A stretch of 22,336 bases of DNA from Pirellulaceae bacterium (GCA_022448645.1 JAKVBZ010000086.1:1-22336), one strand, 5' to 3'. Shown: positions 1 to 7,623, counted from the first letter of the stretch. Program-made: numbers and translations. The notes: generated by a model not told the origin, from the letters alone.

Positions 1-747
1 ACCGTCGGCGACGGCGCTTTGTTGGAGATAATCGATTGCCTCCGATATCGAATTGCCTCGCCCACTTGTGTAGGCAAGCATCGTCGACAAAAAGTAATGT
101 TGGCCTCCGTGGAGGGTCATCTCTCCCCGTTCCAGCCAGCCGATCGAAGCGCGGAAACCACGACTTTCAGGGATTGAAGTTGGACGTTCACCCGGCCTCA
201 TTTGCCACGGTTGCATGTACCAATTGGAATCGAGTTCCAGATAGCCGGTTTTTCGAGACATGACTTGTGGGGCGTAGTAGGTCAGTCCGGTCAGCGACGC
301 GAATGGCCTTGGTTCTTCAGCATCGATATCCTTTTTGTAGTTGATGCTATAAGGAAAGTCGGCCGAGTAGATGACGTAATCAATTTGCTTGCTTAGTCCC
401 TTAGCCCGCATGGCCTCGATTACCGGGCCTAGGATTTCACGACGAAATGATTCGATGTTGGTGCCCGTGACACGTTTGCTCCAGTCGAGATAGACGACGT
501 GGTCGTCTGGAAGTTGCCGCAGAGCACGGTAGTAATTGGCAATGGTATGCGATGCCCAGCTACGTTGGTTGACGACCAGCAAGACGTTGTCCGGACCGCC
601 TCCCGCCTGAACCAGTTCCGTTGTGGAACCGGTGACGAGACCTACCATGACCGTCCATGTCCGCCAACGAGAGGTGTGTTTTCGCAACAGCGAACACAGA
701 AAAGCTGAGGTCGTGGCTAGGAAACCCAATGTTGGAATTGGTGTCAC
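1..747 (-). CDS. TIGR03790-family exosortase-associated protein (3' end cut by window edge)
   Basis: The frame is open from a GTG at 745-747 to base 1, giving 249 residues with no stop. The N-terminus carries hydrophobic stretches (about residues 7-21 and 32-40) ending near VQAGGG, consistent with an export signal. It is followed by GPDNVLLVVNQRSWASHTIA and YYRALRQLPDDHVVYLDW, then IDYVIYSADFPYSI, LTGLTYYAPQV and GNSISEAIDYL near the edge. This pattern matches my memory of TIGR03790, an uncharacterised family recorded as occurring only in species that carry exosortase. The function is unknown. The GTG overlaps the TGA of the upstream epsI-like gene (GTGA), which suggests translational coupling. 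An internal ATG at 646-648 would leave too short a signal, so GTG is preferred. The family call is fairly secure; start and C-terminus are less so. Confidence 0.8.
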   Translation of the reverse strand, partial: MTPIPTLGFLATTSAFLCSLLRKHTSRWRTWTVMVGLVTGSTTELVQAGGGPDNVLLVVNQRSWASHTIANYYRALRQLPDDHVVYLDWSKRVTGTNIESFRREILGPVIEAMRAKGLSKQIDYVIYSADFPYSINYKKDIDAEEPRPFASLTGLTYYAPQVMSRKTGYLELDSNWYMQPWQMRPGERPTSIPESRGFRASIGWLERGEMTLHGGQHYFLSTMLAYTSGRGNSISEAIDYLQQSAVADG

Positions 748-1472
748 GAGCTGGATTGAGCAGATGCCGTATCTGTCTTGTTAGTTTCTGTTTCTGCGGA
801 GCTATCGACAAACAGTACGTCATTGAGAATCGGCATGAATTCTTCGGCAAACCTTTTGGAAGGAGAAAGCTCTGGGGATGTCTCAGATTCCATGATAGGA
901 GTGATCAAGTACAGTTTGAACAGAGCTGGGCGTCCGGCAAAGTGCATTTTTGCACCGGTAGGCCCAAACCAGTTGCTGTTATCAGAAAAGGTCCAAAAGA
1001 TACGCAAGTGTTCGGTCACTTGTAACGTGTTTCGCAAGAAGGTGGTGGTGATGAATTCTGCGTCCGAATTGTTGTCCGGGTTGTTGTCGGAGCATTCAAT
1101 GTCGTACTTTTGGGGCTGTTCCTCCATGTCAAATCCTGCACCCACATAACACCAATTCGGAGTGTGGATGGTGATATTACGTGCTGTTCCCGACACCAAA
1201 TAGACAGAGACGGTTTCATTCGTACGCTTGCTCGTGTACAACCTCGATACGCAGCCATCGCAATTTGAAAGCTTGAACTGTTCCTCGTCGTATTCCTGGT
1301 CGGTGCCTTCCCATTCACCGAATGCCAATGGAACGTTCGCTAACCTCTCTGAAAACTTGTTTAACAAGTCAGAGTTTCGACGACCCCAGCGTTCGCTGTA
1401 GGTTCCTTGGTAATAGGTACCAGCAGCCAGAATCACTACGATAGCCAAAATAGGTAGTACCATACGAGTCAT
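744..1472 (-). CDS. Exosortase-associated EpsI family protein
   Basis: The protein has 242 residues with one N-terminal membrane anchor (about residues 4-20) and an extracytoplasmic domain. Hallmarks of the EpsI family (DUF3485) are visible: PLAFGEWEGTD around residue 50, SVYLVSGTARNITIHTPNWC, then YVGAGFDM, and the late segment FAGRPALFKLYLIT. EpsI domains occur either fused to exosortases or as separate neighbours, as here; their exact role in exosortase function or EPS export is not established. The ATG at 1472 is chosen because AGAGGA lies 8 bases upstream; a TTG further upstream (1505) would add 11 charged residues ahead of the anchor and lacks support. The C-terminus is low-complexity (Ser/Thr/Glu-rich). 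Its stop overlaps the start of the next gene by 4 bases. A candidate promoter lies just upstream, so it may be transcribed apart from the kinase gene. Confidence 0.82.
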   Translation of the reverse strand: MTRMVLPILAIVVILAAGTYYQGTYSERWGRRNSDLLNKFSERLANVPLAFGEWEGTDQEYDEEQFKLSNCDGCVSRLYTSKRTNETVSVYLVSGTARNITIHTPNWCYVGAGFDMEEQPQKYDIECSDNNPDNNSDAEFITTTFLRNTLQVTEHLRIFWTFSDNSNWFGPTGAKMHFAGRPALFKLYLITPIMESETSPELSPSKRFAEEFMPILNDVLFVDSSAETETNKTDTASAQSSS

Positions 1473-1527
1473 TTTGGTTTCCTCTTGTCGCCGAGAATTA
1501 CGCAATCGGTATTAAATAATTAGCAAC

Positions 1528-1556
1528 AGTATATCTTCCACTGCGGCCTAGGTCAC
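1528..1556 (-). promoter_or_regulatory. Candidate sigma-70-type promoter for the epsI-like gene
   Basis: On the minus strand GTGACC (1551-1556) and TATACT (1528-1533) are separated by exactly 17 bases, matching 4 of 6 and 5 of 6 consensus positions. The predicted start site would be about 50 bases upstream of the ATG at 1472. Planctomycete promoters are not well characterised, so this is only a candidate. Confidence 0.35.
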
Positions 1557-1626
1557 GCAGGCCATCTAAACATGTCGTTCAAGATGTTGTTGGGTCATGG
1601 ATGTTGTTCAGCTTGTTCATGAAGGC

Positions 1627-1654
1627 AGGACCGCTGGCGTCAGCCAGCGGTCCT
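1627..1654 (-). other. Perfect 12-bp hairpin just downstream of the kinase gene
   Basis: AGGACCGCTGGC and its exact complement GCCAGCGGTCCT are separated by a 4-base loop. The hairpin begins 10 bases after the stop of the Wzc-like gene. No T-run follows on the minus strand, so it is not a canonical intrinsic terminator. It may act as a weak terminator, an mRNA 3'-end stabiliser or a processing site between the kinase and epsI genes. Confidence 0.55.
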
Positions 1655-1663
1655 TGTGATGCA

Positions 1664-3934
1664 CTAGGCTTCGATGACTTCGTCGCCTTCTTCTTCGCCA
1701 TCATAAGCCAATTCTAATTGGCCTGTTCGTCGAACTTCGACACCTGCACCGCTGACGACAGCTCCCATGACTTGAACGCCGACGGAACTTAGTCGGTCAC
1801 AGGCTTCGTTTACCTTGGGAATGCGGCTAGTGTCACGACGTACAGAAAGCAGGGCCGTGTCCGCGTGCTGTCCGAGCAACAATGGATCTGCACCGACGAG
1901 TACTGGGCCAGAGTCGATCACGATGAAGTCGAATTCAGTACGTAGTTGTTTGAGTACGTTCATGGCCCGCTCACTTGCCAAGGCCCGCAAGCTGGCCTGA
2001 TCGCAATAGCCTGCGTTGATGAGGGATAGGCCTTCCACGGACACGTGTTGGACTACTTCATCAATGGTGGCTTCGTTTCGCAGTAACTCACAGAAGCCGC
2101 GACCAAAGGGCAAGCCGAAGATGTAATGTTGTTGAGGCTTATGCAAGTCGCCGTCAATCAACAACGTTCGACGTCCGGAGCGTGCCAAACTGATGGCCAG
2201 TTGTCCAGCTAAGGTGGTTTTGCCTTCCTGTTCGCTGGCACTGGTGACCATCACGACGTCGACAGGGTCGTTGCCATTGCGGCACAGCAGAGTTGTTCGA
2301 ATACTGTCGATGGACTCGATCAGGACGGATTCCAGTGAACTACCACGCAGACCACCGAAGGGCCATACACCATGCCGGTCTAATGTCGGTAAGGATCCGA
2401 TCACGCGAACGGCAGTTTCTGAGTTGATATCCTCGGGGATATTGACTCGCTTGGCTTGATAATCCCATAAGGCGACGCCCAGTGCGGTGCTACCGAAGGC
2501 GACCACGAAGGCAAACCCGAACAAACTAAAGCGAAAAATCCAGTCGCTTACCTCGGGAACAATTGCCGGCTGGATGATTTGAATACGTCGTTTTGTCTGA
2601 AGATTGAGGTTCAGCACTTCCATCTCTGTAGCAATGGTTTCCATCATCTTCGTCATGGTTTCCAGCTCGGCCTTGCGCATTTCTAATTCGGCGCTGTAGC
2701 CAATACTTCTTTCCAAGGAATCCTTTTGCTGCTCGTACTCGGCATCCAATGATTTCACTTGTTCTATCAGAATGGCTCGTTCTGTATTCAGGATACCCAT
2801 CATATCAGCGGTTGCTGACTCATTGTGACCAGCGCCACGGCGGATACGTTCGACAACACGAGGCTTCAGTTCGTTCTTGATCCGTTGAACTTCGGCGTAG
2901 GCAGTCTGGATTTCCATCTGCAATTGTTGAGAGGGGGCCATGCCACTGGCAAAGGAGGCACGTTGGCTGGATTGAGCGTAGGCTAGGCGGCTCTTGGCGT
3001 CAAAGTAGAATTGGTCTTGATCGAGATAGTCTTCGATTTCGTTGTCGGTCGGTGTGTAGGCGGTTTCCGATCGCCGTGACAGCACCAGTAGATCGGTTTC
3101 GACTTGTCTTAGTTGGTCTCGCATTTCATCTCGCCGAGACCGGGTTCGCATCAAGGCGTCAAACTCGACCTTCTGACGCATTTCGGCTTCCTCTGAATCC
3201 TGGGCTCCAACTTCTCGAGCCAGGTTTCCGATGAGTTCCTGCTTTTCTTTCATATCCAAAGATTGCTTCCGTGACGTCCGTTTCAGGATTTCCAGGCGAT
3301 CTAGGTCCGCTTCACGTTCCGACAGTACGATTTCTTGATAGTATGAATCGACGACTGCTTTAACAATTGTCTCGATGGAATCTTGGTTTTCTCCCTTCAG
3401 TGTGACCGCGAGAATTTCAGAATCTTGAGGGTTGGCCACACCCAGATTTTCCGCCAACCATTCAGCGGGATCTTCTTCATTTTTTAGTACGGGAAGTTGT
3501 GAGACTCCTGGTGTACGCAACGCGGCGTTGATGACAAAAGTACTTTTCATCAGAGCGGCTTGCGTTTTCTTAAAGGTTTCGTAGTCTCGTATGTCGTTCC
3601 GCTCGCCCTTTTGTGCAATGACGTGGTGTTTGTCACGTCGGACTTGAATGAGGGATTCCGCTTCAAAGTTGCTGGGGAAGAAGAAAAGCAAGAGGCCCAA
3701 CAATGTACAGGCTGTGAGTAGGCCGAATGCAGTGGCAAGTAACCATCGCCTTCGGAAGGCGTGATACAGCTTTACAACGTTGATACCTTCATCCGCATCG
3801 CGTCGTTCATTCCACATCATGCCAGACGCATTCGCGGTCGCTAGTTGGTCCGAGGACACTGGTACGGCCGGTAGATTTGTTGATGACATGTTCGCTGGAG
3901 GAGAAGGGTCTTGGTTTGGATCGTTGACTGACAT
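1664..3934 (-). CDS. Wzc-like polysaccharide chain-length regulator / BY-kinase-type ATPase
   Basis: The protein has 756 residues. An N-terminal Wzz-type region starts with a transmembrane helix at about 64-87 (WLLATAFGLLTACTLLGLLLFFF), followed by a long charged coiled-coil periplasmic segment (about 200-450) and a second transmembrane helix near 470-490. A cytoplasmic ATPase domain follows. Its motifs are Walker A SEQEGKTT (Lys near 571), Walker A' LLIDGDLHKP (near 593) and Walker B FIVIDSG (near 673). This is the fused architecture of bacterial tyrosine autokinases that control polymer length and export with a Wza-type channel; such a channel is encoded divergently at 5718. The C-terminus is strongly acidic with a single tyrosine (ELAYDGEEEGDEVIEA), not the usual tyrosine cluster. 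The start ATG has AAGGAG 11 bases upstream. Confidence 0.9.
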   Translation of the reverse strand: MSVNDPNQDPSPPANMSSTNLPAVPVSSDQLATANASGMMWNERRDADEGINVVKLYHAFRRRWLLATAFGLLTACTLLGLLLFFFPSNFEAESLIQVRRDKHHVIAQKGERNDIRDYETFKKTQAALMKSTFVINAALRTPGVSQLPVLKNEEDPAEWLAENLGVANPQDSEILAVTLKGENQDSIETIVKAVVDSYYQEIVLSEREADLDRLEILKRTSRKQSLDMKEKQELIGNLAREVGAQDSEEAEMRQKVEFDALMRTRSRRDEMRDQLRQVETDLLVLSRRSETAYTPTDNEIEDYLDQDQFYFDAKSRLAYAQSSQRASFASGMAPSQQLQMEIQTAYAEVQRIKNELKPRVVERIRRGAGHNESATADMMGILNTERAILIEQVKSLDAEYEQQKDSLERSIGYSAELEMRKAELETMTKMMETIATEMEVLNLNLQTKRRIQIIQPAIVPEVSDWIFRFSLFGFAFVVAFGSTALGVALWDYQAKRVNIPEDINSETAVRVIGSLPTLDRHGVWPFGGLRGSSLESVLIESIDSIRTTLLCRNGNDPVDVVMVTSASEQEGKTTLAGQLAISLARSGRRTLLIDGDLHKPQQHYIFGLPFGRGFCELLRNEATIDEVVQHVSVEGLSLINAGYCDQASLRALASERAMNVLKQLRTEFDFIVIDSGPVLVGADPLLLGQHADTALLSVRRDTSRIPKVNEACDRLSSVGVQVMGAVVSGAGVEVRRTGQLELAYDGEEEGDEVIEA

Positions 3935-4236
3935 TCGCTTATTGTCTCCTTGGGGGGGAAGTTAATCAGCTTAATGCGGCCGAATATCGCGCGGACTGAA
4001 TGAAGAGACATGCAAGAATCGCGCCAAATCCCACGGCACGTCAAACGTGAGTTGAATGTGAGGGATTAGCAGGCAATTCGTCCACGATATTACTGCCGAC
4101 CGTCGCCAAGTGTTGTATTTTTGCCACCAATGTATTTTGTTTGTGTTTCATTTTGTCACCTTTGCCATCACTAAACGTTCGGTTGTTAGCCATCGGTAGG
4201 TCCGGTACCCATCGGGTGGTTGGGACCACTCGGATG
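3935..4236. other. 302-base gap between exosortase and kinase genes
   Basis: No convincing gene is visible. On the minus strand a 36-residue reading frame (4041-4151, starting MKHKQNTLVAKIQHLATVGS) has AAGGTG about 5 bases before its ATG. It has no recognisable domain, signal or sorting tail. It could be a small peptide gene, a leader or chance. The gap is long for a simple operon spacer, so it may contain a promoter for the kinase gene. Confidence 0.4.
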
Positions 4237-5229
4237 CTACGGTCCGGTACTACGAGGCTGGTTTCGCTTGACAACGCTGGCGGGTAATTGACTGGTTTCC
4301 ACCAAAAGGCGTGACAACACCTGCATCACCAAAAACAGCATCCCGAGTGCAATGGGCATCATGAAAAATCCGGCCCAATCGTGAAACAAATGATTGGCCA
4401 GTTTGCTGCTGAATTGCAGATTGTACAAAATCCCAGTAATGGTAATCCGTATGACGTTGACCAGGATGGCAATCGGAACCGCACTAACTACCAGGGCCAG
4501 TCGTTCCCACATCGGACGGTGTGTTAAGATCATCGCGATGGCAGTTGACAACGCGATAAAGATCGTCAGCATGCGAAGGCCGCTACATTGGTCAATAACA
4601 CCCAGTTCCATGTGGTCCAAGTTAATCTTGTTTCCGACTTGGTAAGCTTCAACTCCCAGAGTTTGCAGAGAAAAGGTACTCGCTTGGGTGGCGAATGTCT
4701 GCAACGGTCGCAAGATATTGTCCACCATAAAACCTGGCAGTGGATACATGAATGTCAGGAAGCAAACAGGAGCTGTCGCCCATCGCAACGCGGCAAGACC
4801 GCCGAAGATAATGAACAAAGATAGAATGGATGGAATAAATGATAGATTGTCAATGGCGAACACAACGAAACGCGTGCCTATCACACGCATGATCACAGCG
4901 AGGCCCAATACAGCAACGCCACACCACATATGCAGCGTGCTAGGCTTCTGGAACGGCTCACGGCGAATCCAAAGTAAGACGGCTGCGAATAACGGAATGA
5001 GATATCCGTGAGAGTATTGGGGGTTCTTCCAACCGATGGCAACTGGCCATAGCGAATTAAGATTGGCTGCTACCAGAGCTATGACGCCTATAATAATCGC
5101 AATCCATTTAATGTGGTCGTCTTTGCCAAGGTCTGAGTTTTTGGCGTCTACACTTGTTGGCTTTGACTTGGTGGCTGATTTTGTGCCCAAGTTCGAGTCC
5201 CCTTTTTGGGGGTGTGGATCTGCTGGCAT
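4237..5229 (-). CDS. Exosortase (cysteine membrane transpeptidase)
   Basis: The protein has 330 residues and about eight hydrophobic segments. Exosortases are proposed to cleave and transfer secreted proteins that carry a PEP-CTERM-like tail, usually in EPS-producing bacteria. The three expected active-site residues are present: Cys215 in IDQCSGLRML, Arg261 in LVNVIRITITG and His283 in HLFHDWAGFFMM. The separate EpsI gene nearby agrees with this assignment. The planctomycete subtype is often called exosortase U; I cannot confirm the subtype here. The ATG at 5229 is preferred because GAGGAAA lies about 5 bases upstream; a GTG at 5283 would add 18 arginine-rich residues without a ribosome site. 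A basic and acidic cytosolic tail of about 38 residues precedes the first helix. Direct repeats lie upstream at 5292-5310. Confidence 0.92.
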   Translation of the reverse strand: MPADPHPQKGDSNLGTKSATKSKPTSVDAKNSDLGKDDHIKWIAIIIGVIALVAANLNSLWPVAIGWKNPQYSHGYLIPLFAAVLLWIRREPFQKPSTLHMWCGVAVLGLAVIMRVIGTRFVVFAIDNLSFIPSILSLFIIFGGLAALRWATAPVCFLTFMYPLPGFMVDNILRPLQTFATQASTFSLQTLGVEAYQVGNKINLDHMELGVIDQCSGLRMLTIFIALSTAIAMILTHRPMWERLALVVSAVPIAILVNVIRITITGILYNLQFSSKLANHLFHDWAGFFMMPIALGMLFLVMQVLSRLLVETSQLPASVVKRNQPRSTGP

Positions 5230-5291
5230 TACACTTTCCTCATGGCGACGATCTCGAAGGGGAAATCTAGTTCGGCAGTGCACTATTCCAT

Positions 5292-5310
5292 TTGAATTCA
5301 GATTGAATTC
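5292..5310. repeat. Tandem direct repeat TTGAATTC at 11-base period
   Basis: TTGAATTC occurs at 5292-5299 and again at 5303-5310, so the two copies lie one helical turn apart on the same face of the DNA. They sit 63-82 bases upstream of the exosortase ATG. Such spacing is typical of response-regulator dimers, but the binder is unknown. Confidence 0.45.
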
Positions 5311-5450
5311 GGAGGACCAAGTTGCGTACTTGGGACGGTGTCACTGAATGCCGAAAAAACGAGTTTCGGGACCTGTCAGGGGGCAAAAAACGGTGGATTT
5401 GGTTGCCCAACCGAAGCAGGTCCATTCACTCTAAGCAGGCTTTTAAAAAT

Positions 5451-5467
5451 TGTCAAACAAGTTGACA
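5451..5467. promoter_or_regulatory. Inverted repeat TGTCAA-N5-TTGACA upstream of the export lipoprotein
   Basis: TGTCAA and TTGACA form perfect 6-base arms around ACAAG. The right arm is also a perfect -35 hexamer, with TATACG 15 bases further on (5483-5488), a short spacer. An operator overlapping a promoter element is one reading. The same TGTCAAACAA decamer occurs at 15526. Confidence 0.4.
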
Positions 5468-5717
5468 GCATGTTTTAATGCCTATACGGGTGATGCTAAT
5501 GACGTCAAGCTGGCTGTGTGTACAAGCACTAGAATCAGTAATAGCAGACTCGCCAAATCCGGACCATGAACAGTTGAATTATCAGGGAATTAAATCTTTT
5601 TGGCACCTTAGAAGGAAATGTGGCAAAGAAACTGATAAGGTTTGCCGATTATTGCGATTGTGCCGGTCAAATAGAATCCGGTCACCGTTAGTCGTCTCCC
5701 CTGAGAAGGTGTTGGAA

Positions 5718-6986
5718 ATGGATATTCATAGAACCTTGTACGGTCGCTTTGGGTCTACTTTCGCTTTGATACTAGGCTGGACATTCCTTGCCGGGTGCAG
5801 TGTGACCCCGCCGCGTAGCTCGCAAACACCTTATGACTTGAGCAGCGAATTAGTGCGGGAACTTCAAGGTGCCGACGATTCCGCTACCTCAACGTCAAAC
5901 GCCGATTCATCGGGAAACATTATCGCCGATAGCAATGTCCGGCCAGTGACCTTTACGGAGGATCACGTGGATGTGCATCTCGACGTTGCTGGAAATCCTC
6001 TGCCTGATGGTCCGTCCCAGGACGTCCCCAATTTGCGGTTAGCAGGTCCTGGCAAAGAACCGCCTAAAGAATTGGCAAAAATGGCGTTGCCAAAATATCG
6101 TCTTGAACCGCCAGACGTGTTGTTAATCGACGTGTTGCGGTTGGTGCCCAAGGCGCCCTACGAGATTCAGCCGTTTGATGTGCTGGAGATTGTGGCACCG
6201 GGTTCCAATCCAGACTTTCCTTTGGCGGATTACTTTCAAGTCGAACCCAATGGCAACGTGAATCTGGGCGCGTTGTACGGCTCAGTGAAGGTCTCCGGAA
6301 TGACACTGCGTGAAGCCCAAGACGCTATTCGCCAGCATTTGTCTGCAGAACTGTCAACGCCGCAACTTGCTGTATCGCTTGCTCAAATTGCTGGTCAGCA
6401 ACAAATCGCCGGTGAACATCTGGTCGGCCCTGACGGATCGCTTACTCTGGGAACCTACGGCAGTGTGTATGTCAGTGGGATGACTTTAGACGAAGCGCGT
6501 GAAGCGATTGAAGAACATCTGTCCAAGTTCCTGGAAGAACCTAAGATCTCGTTGGACGTCTTTGCATATAACAGCAAAGTGTATTATGTGATTATTGAAG
6601 GAGCTGGGTTTGGTGATGGTGTTGTTCGTTTGCCAGTTACCGGTAATGAAACCGTGTTGGATGCGATGGCGTTGATTGGCGGAACGCAGCGACAGTCGAA
6701 TAAACGTAAAATGTGGATCGCCCGACCGGCTCCCAGCGGCGTTGGTTGTGATCAGATCTTACCCATTGATTGGGTTGCTATTACAAAAGGTGGATCCACC
6801 CAAACGAACTACCAAATACTACCCGGTGACCGAATATTTATCGGCGAAGACAAATTTATTCTGTTGGACGGTACGATTGCCAAAATTACGGCCCCGTTCG
6901 AACGTATGTTGGGATTCTCGCTGCTTGGCGGACAAACCGTACAGCTTTTACAGAGATTTCCGGAAGGAAGATTTGTACCGTTCTAG
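5718..6986 (+). CDS. Wza-like polysaccharide export lipoprotein
   Basis: The lipoprotein has 422 residues with a signal sequence and lipobox LAGC (Cys27). A low-complexity linker (about 30-120) precedes the polysaccharide-export domain, which starts at KYRLEPPDVLLIDVLRLVPK and has a second copy of that opening at PYEIQPFDVLEIVAPG (148-162). Two homologous blocks follow, about 173-221 (NGNVNLGALYGS, VSGMTLREAQDAI) and 234-281 (DGSLTLGTYGS, VSGMTLDEAREAI), then a SLBB-type segment. The family forms outer-membrane or periplasmic channels for capsule and EPS export together with Wzc-type proteins, matching the divergent kinase gene. The start at 5718 gives a proper lipoprotein signal with GAGAAGG upstream; the longer frame from 5478 would bury the signal behind 80 residues. 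Confidence 0.9.
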   Translation: MDIHRTLYGRFGSTFALILGWTFLAGCSVTPPRSSQTPYDLSSELVRELQGADDSATSTSNADSSGNIIADSNVRPVTFTEDHVDVHLDVAGNPLPDGPSQDVPNLRLAGPGKEPPKELAKMALPKYRLEPPDVLLIDVLRLVPKAPYEIQPFDVLEIVAPGSNPDFPLADYFQVEPNGNVNLGALYGSVKVSGMTLREAQDAIRQHLSAELSTPQLAVSLAQIAGQQQIAGEHLVGPDGSLTLGTYGSVYVSGMTLDEAREAIEEHLSKFLEEPKISLDVFAYNSKVYYVIIEGAGFGDGVVRLPVTGNETVLDAMALIGGTQRQSNKRKMWIARPAPSGVGCDQILPIDWVAITKGGSTQTNYQILPGDRIFIGEDKFILLDGTIAKITAPFERMLGFSLLGGQTVQLLQRFPEGRFVPF

Positions 6987-7172
6987 AAACGGATCAACGT
7001 TGGTGTGATCAAAGTGTTGTACGATTAGACTATGCTTAGAATGAGTTGGCGATGCCATTCGCAGGATGCTAAGCAGGGTCATGTGTCTGAGAAGCGGCCA
7101 CCTGCCTGACGTCCCGGGCCGACCTTTGGCTCTTCATTCCTTAGGTGCAATCGGATATTAGAAAGGCTTACC

Positions 7173-7583
7173 ATGACATACAAAGTCCTGGGTATCCAAA
7201 TCCTGACGGTGATGCTCGTCGCCATGTCGGCAGACTTGGCTCAAGCTCAATTTGGTGTTAGGGGAGCTCAATCATTAAGCGCTCGGATATTTAGTCGACC
7301 AACGGTCAGCCCTTATTTGAGTCTGTTGAGCGTCGACAATTTTAGTGGTACCGGCCAACCCACTTATTTCACACGGGTGCGGCCTCGAATGGAAGCGCGA
7401 CGCCGTGCCGAAGAGCAAGATCGTCAGATAGAACAGATGCAGCGCATGCAGAGTCAGATCAACACGGTTCGACGTGACTTGACGCAGTCGCAACAGGCAG
7501 GCCAAGGAGTCTTTCCGACAGGGCACCCTACCCGGTTTAGCAACTACGGCCACTATTATCCGCTATTGTCAGCACGACGATAG
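7173..7583 (+). CDS. Small secreted planctomycete protein of unknown function
   Basis: The product has 136 residues with a clear signal peptide (MTYKVLGIQILTVMLVAMSA, cleavage probably after AQA at residue 25). The mature part holds RPTVSPYLSLLSVDN, then YFTRVRPRMEARRRAEEQ and a glutamine-rich, probably helical stretch (about 76-110). It ends in TGHPTRFSNYGHYYPLL. I recognise the SPYL..LL ... VRP ... TGHPTRF.NY.HYYP pattern as recurring in small exported planctomycete proteins; no function is known to me. It follows the export lipoprotein by 186 bases on the same strand, so it could be co-transcribed. GAAAGG lies 7 bases before the ATG. There is no sorting tail or lipobox. Confidence 0.82.
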   Translation: MTYKVLGIQILTVMLVAMSADLAQAQFGVRGAQSLSARIFSRPTVSPYLSLLSVDNFSGTGQPTYFTRVRPRMEARRRAEEQDRQIEQMQRMQSQINTVRRDLTQSQQAGQGVFPTGHPTRFSNYGHYYPLLSARR

Positions 7584-7623
7584 AGATTTCTTCTCCCCGC
7601 TGTGGTAGCCATTTAGTCTGGCG

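Larger units (their letters stand above)
5230..5717. promoter_or_regulatory. Divergent control region between exosortase and export-lipoprotein genes
   Basis: This 488-base spacer separates divergent genes and must hold promoters for both. Two ordered motifs are visible, a direct repeat (5292-5310) and an inverted repeat (5451-5467), listed separately. A reading frame extending the export lipoprotein upstream to 5478 exists, but it lacks export-signal character before the lipobox start at 5718. No RNA gene is recognised. Confidence 0.5.

Noticed and set aside
4041..4274. 77-residue minus-strand frame overlapping the exosortase end
   Set aside because: The first 13 codons overlap the exosortase in another frame without a ribosome site; only the shorter 36-residue form is considered, with low confidence.
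5230..5283. GTG start adding 18 residues to the exosortase
   Set aside because: There is no ribosome site, and the extension is Arg-rich; the ATG at 5229 has GAGGAAA at proper spacing.
5478..5717. 80-residue N-terminal extension of the export lipoprotein gene
   Set aside because: The frame is open, but the lipoprotein signal begins at 5718 with a ribosome site; an extension would place the signal in the middle of the protein.
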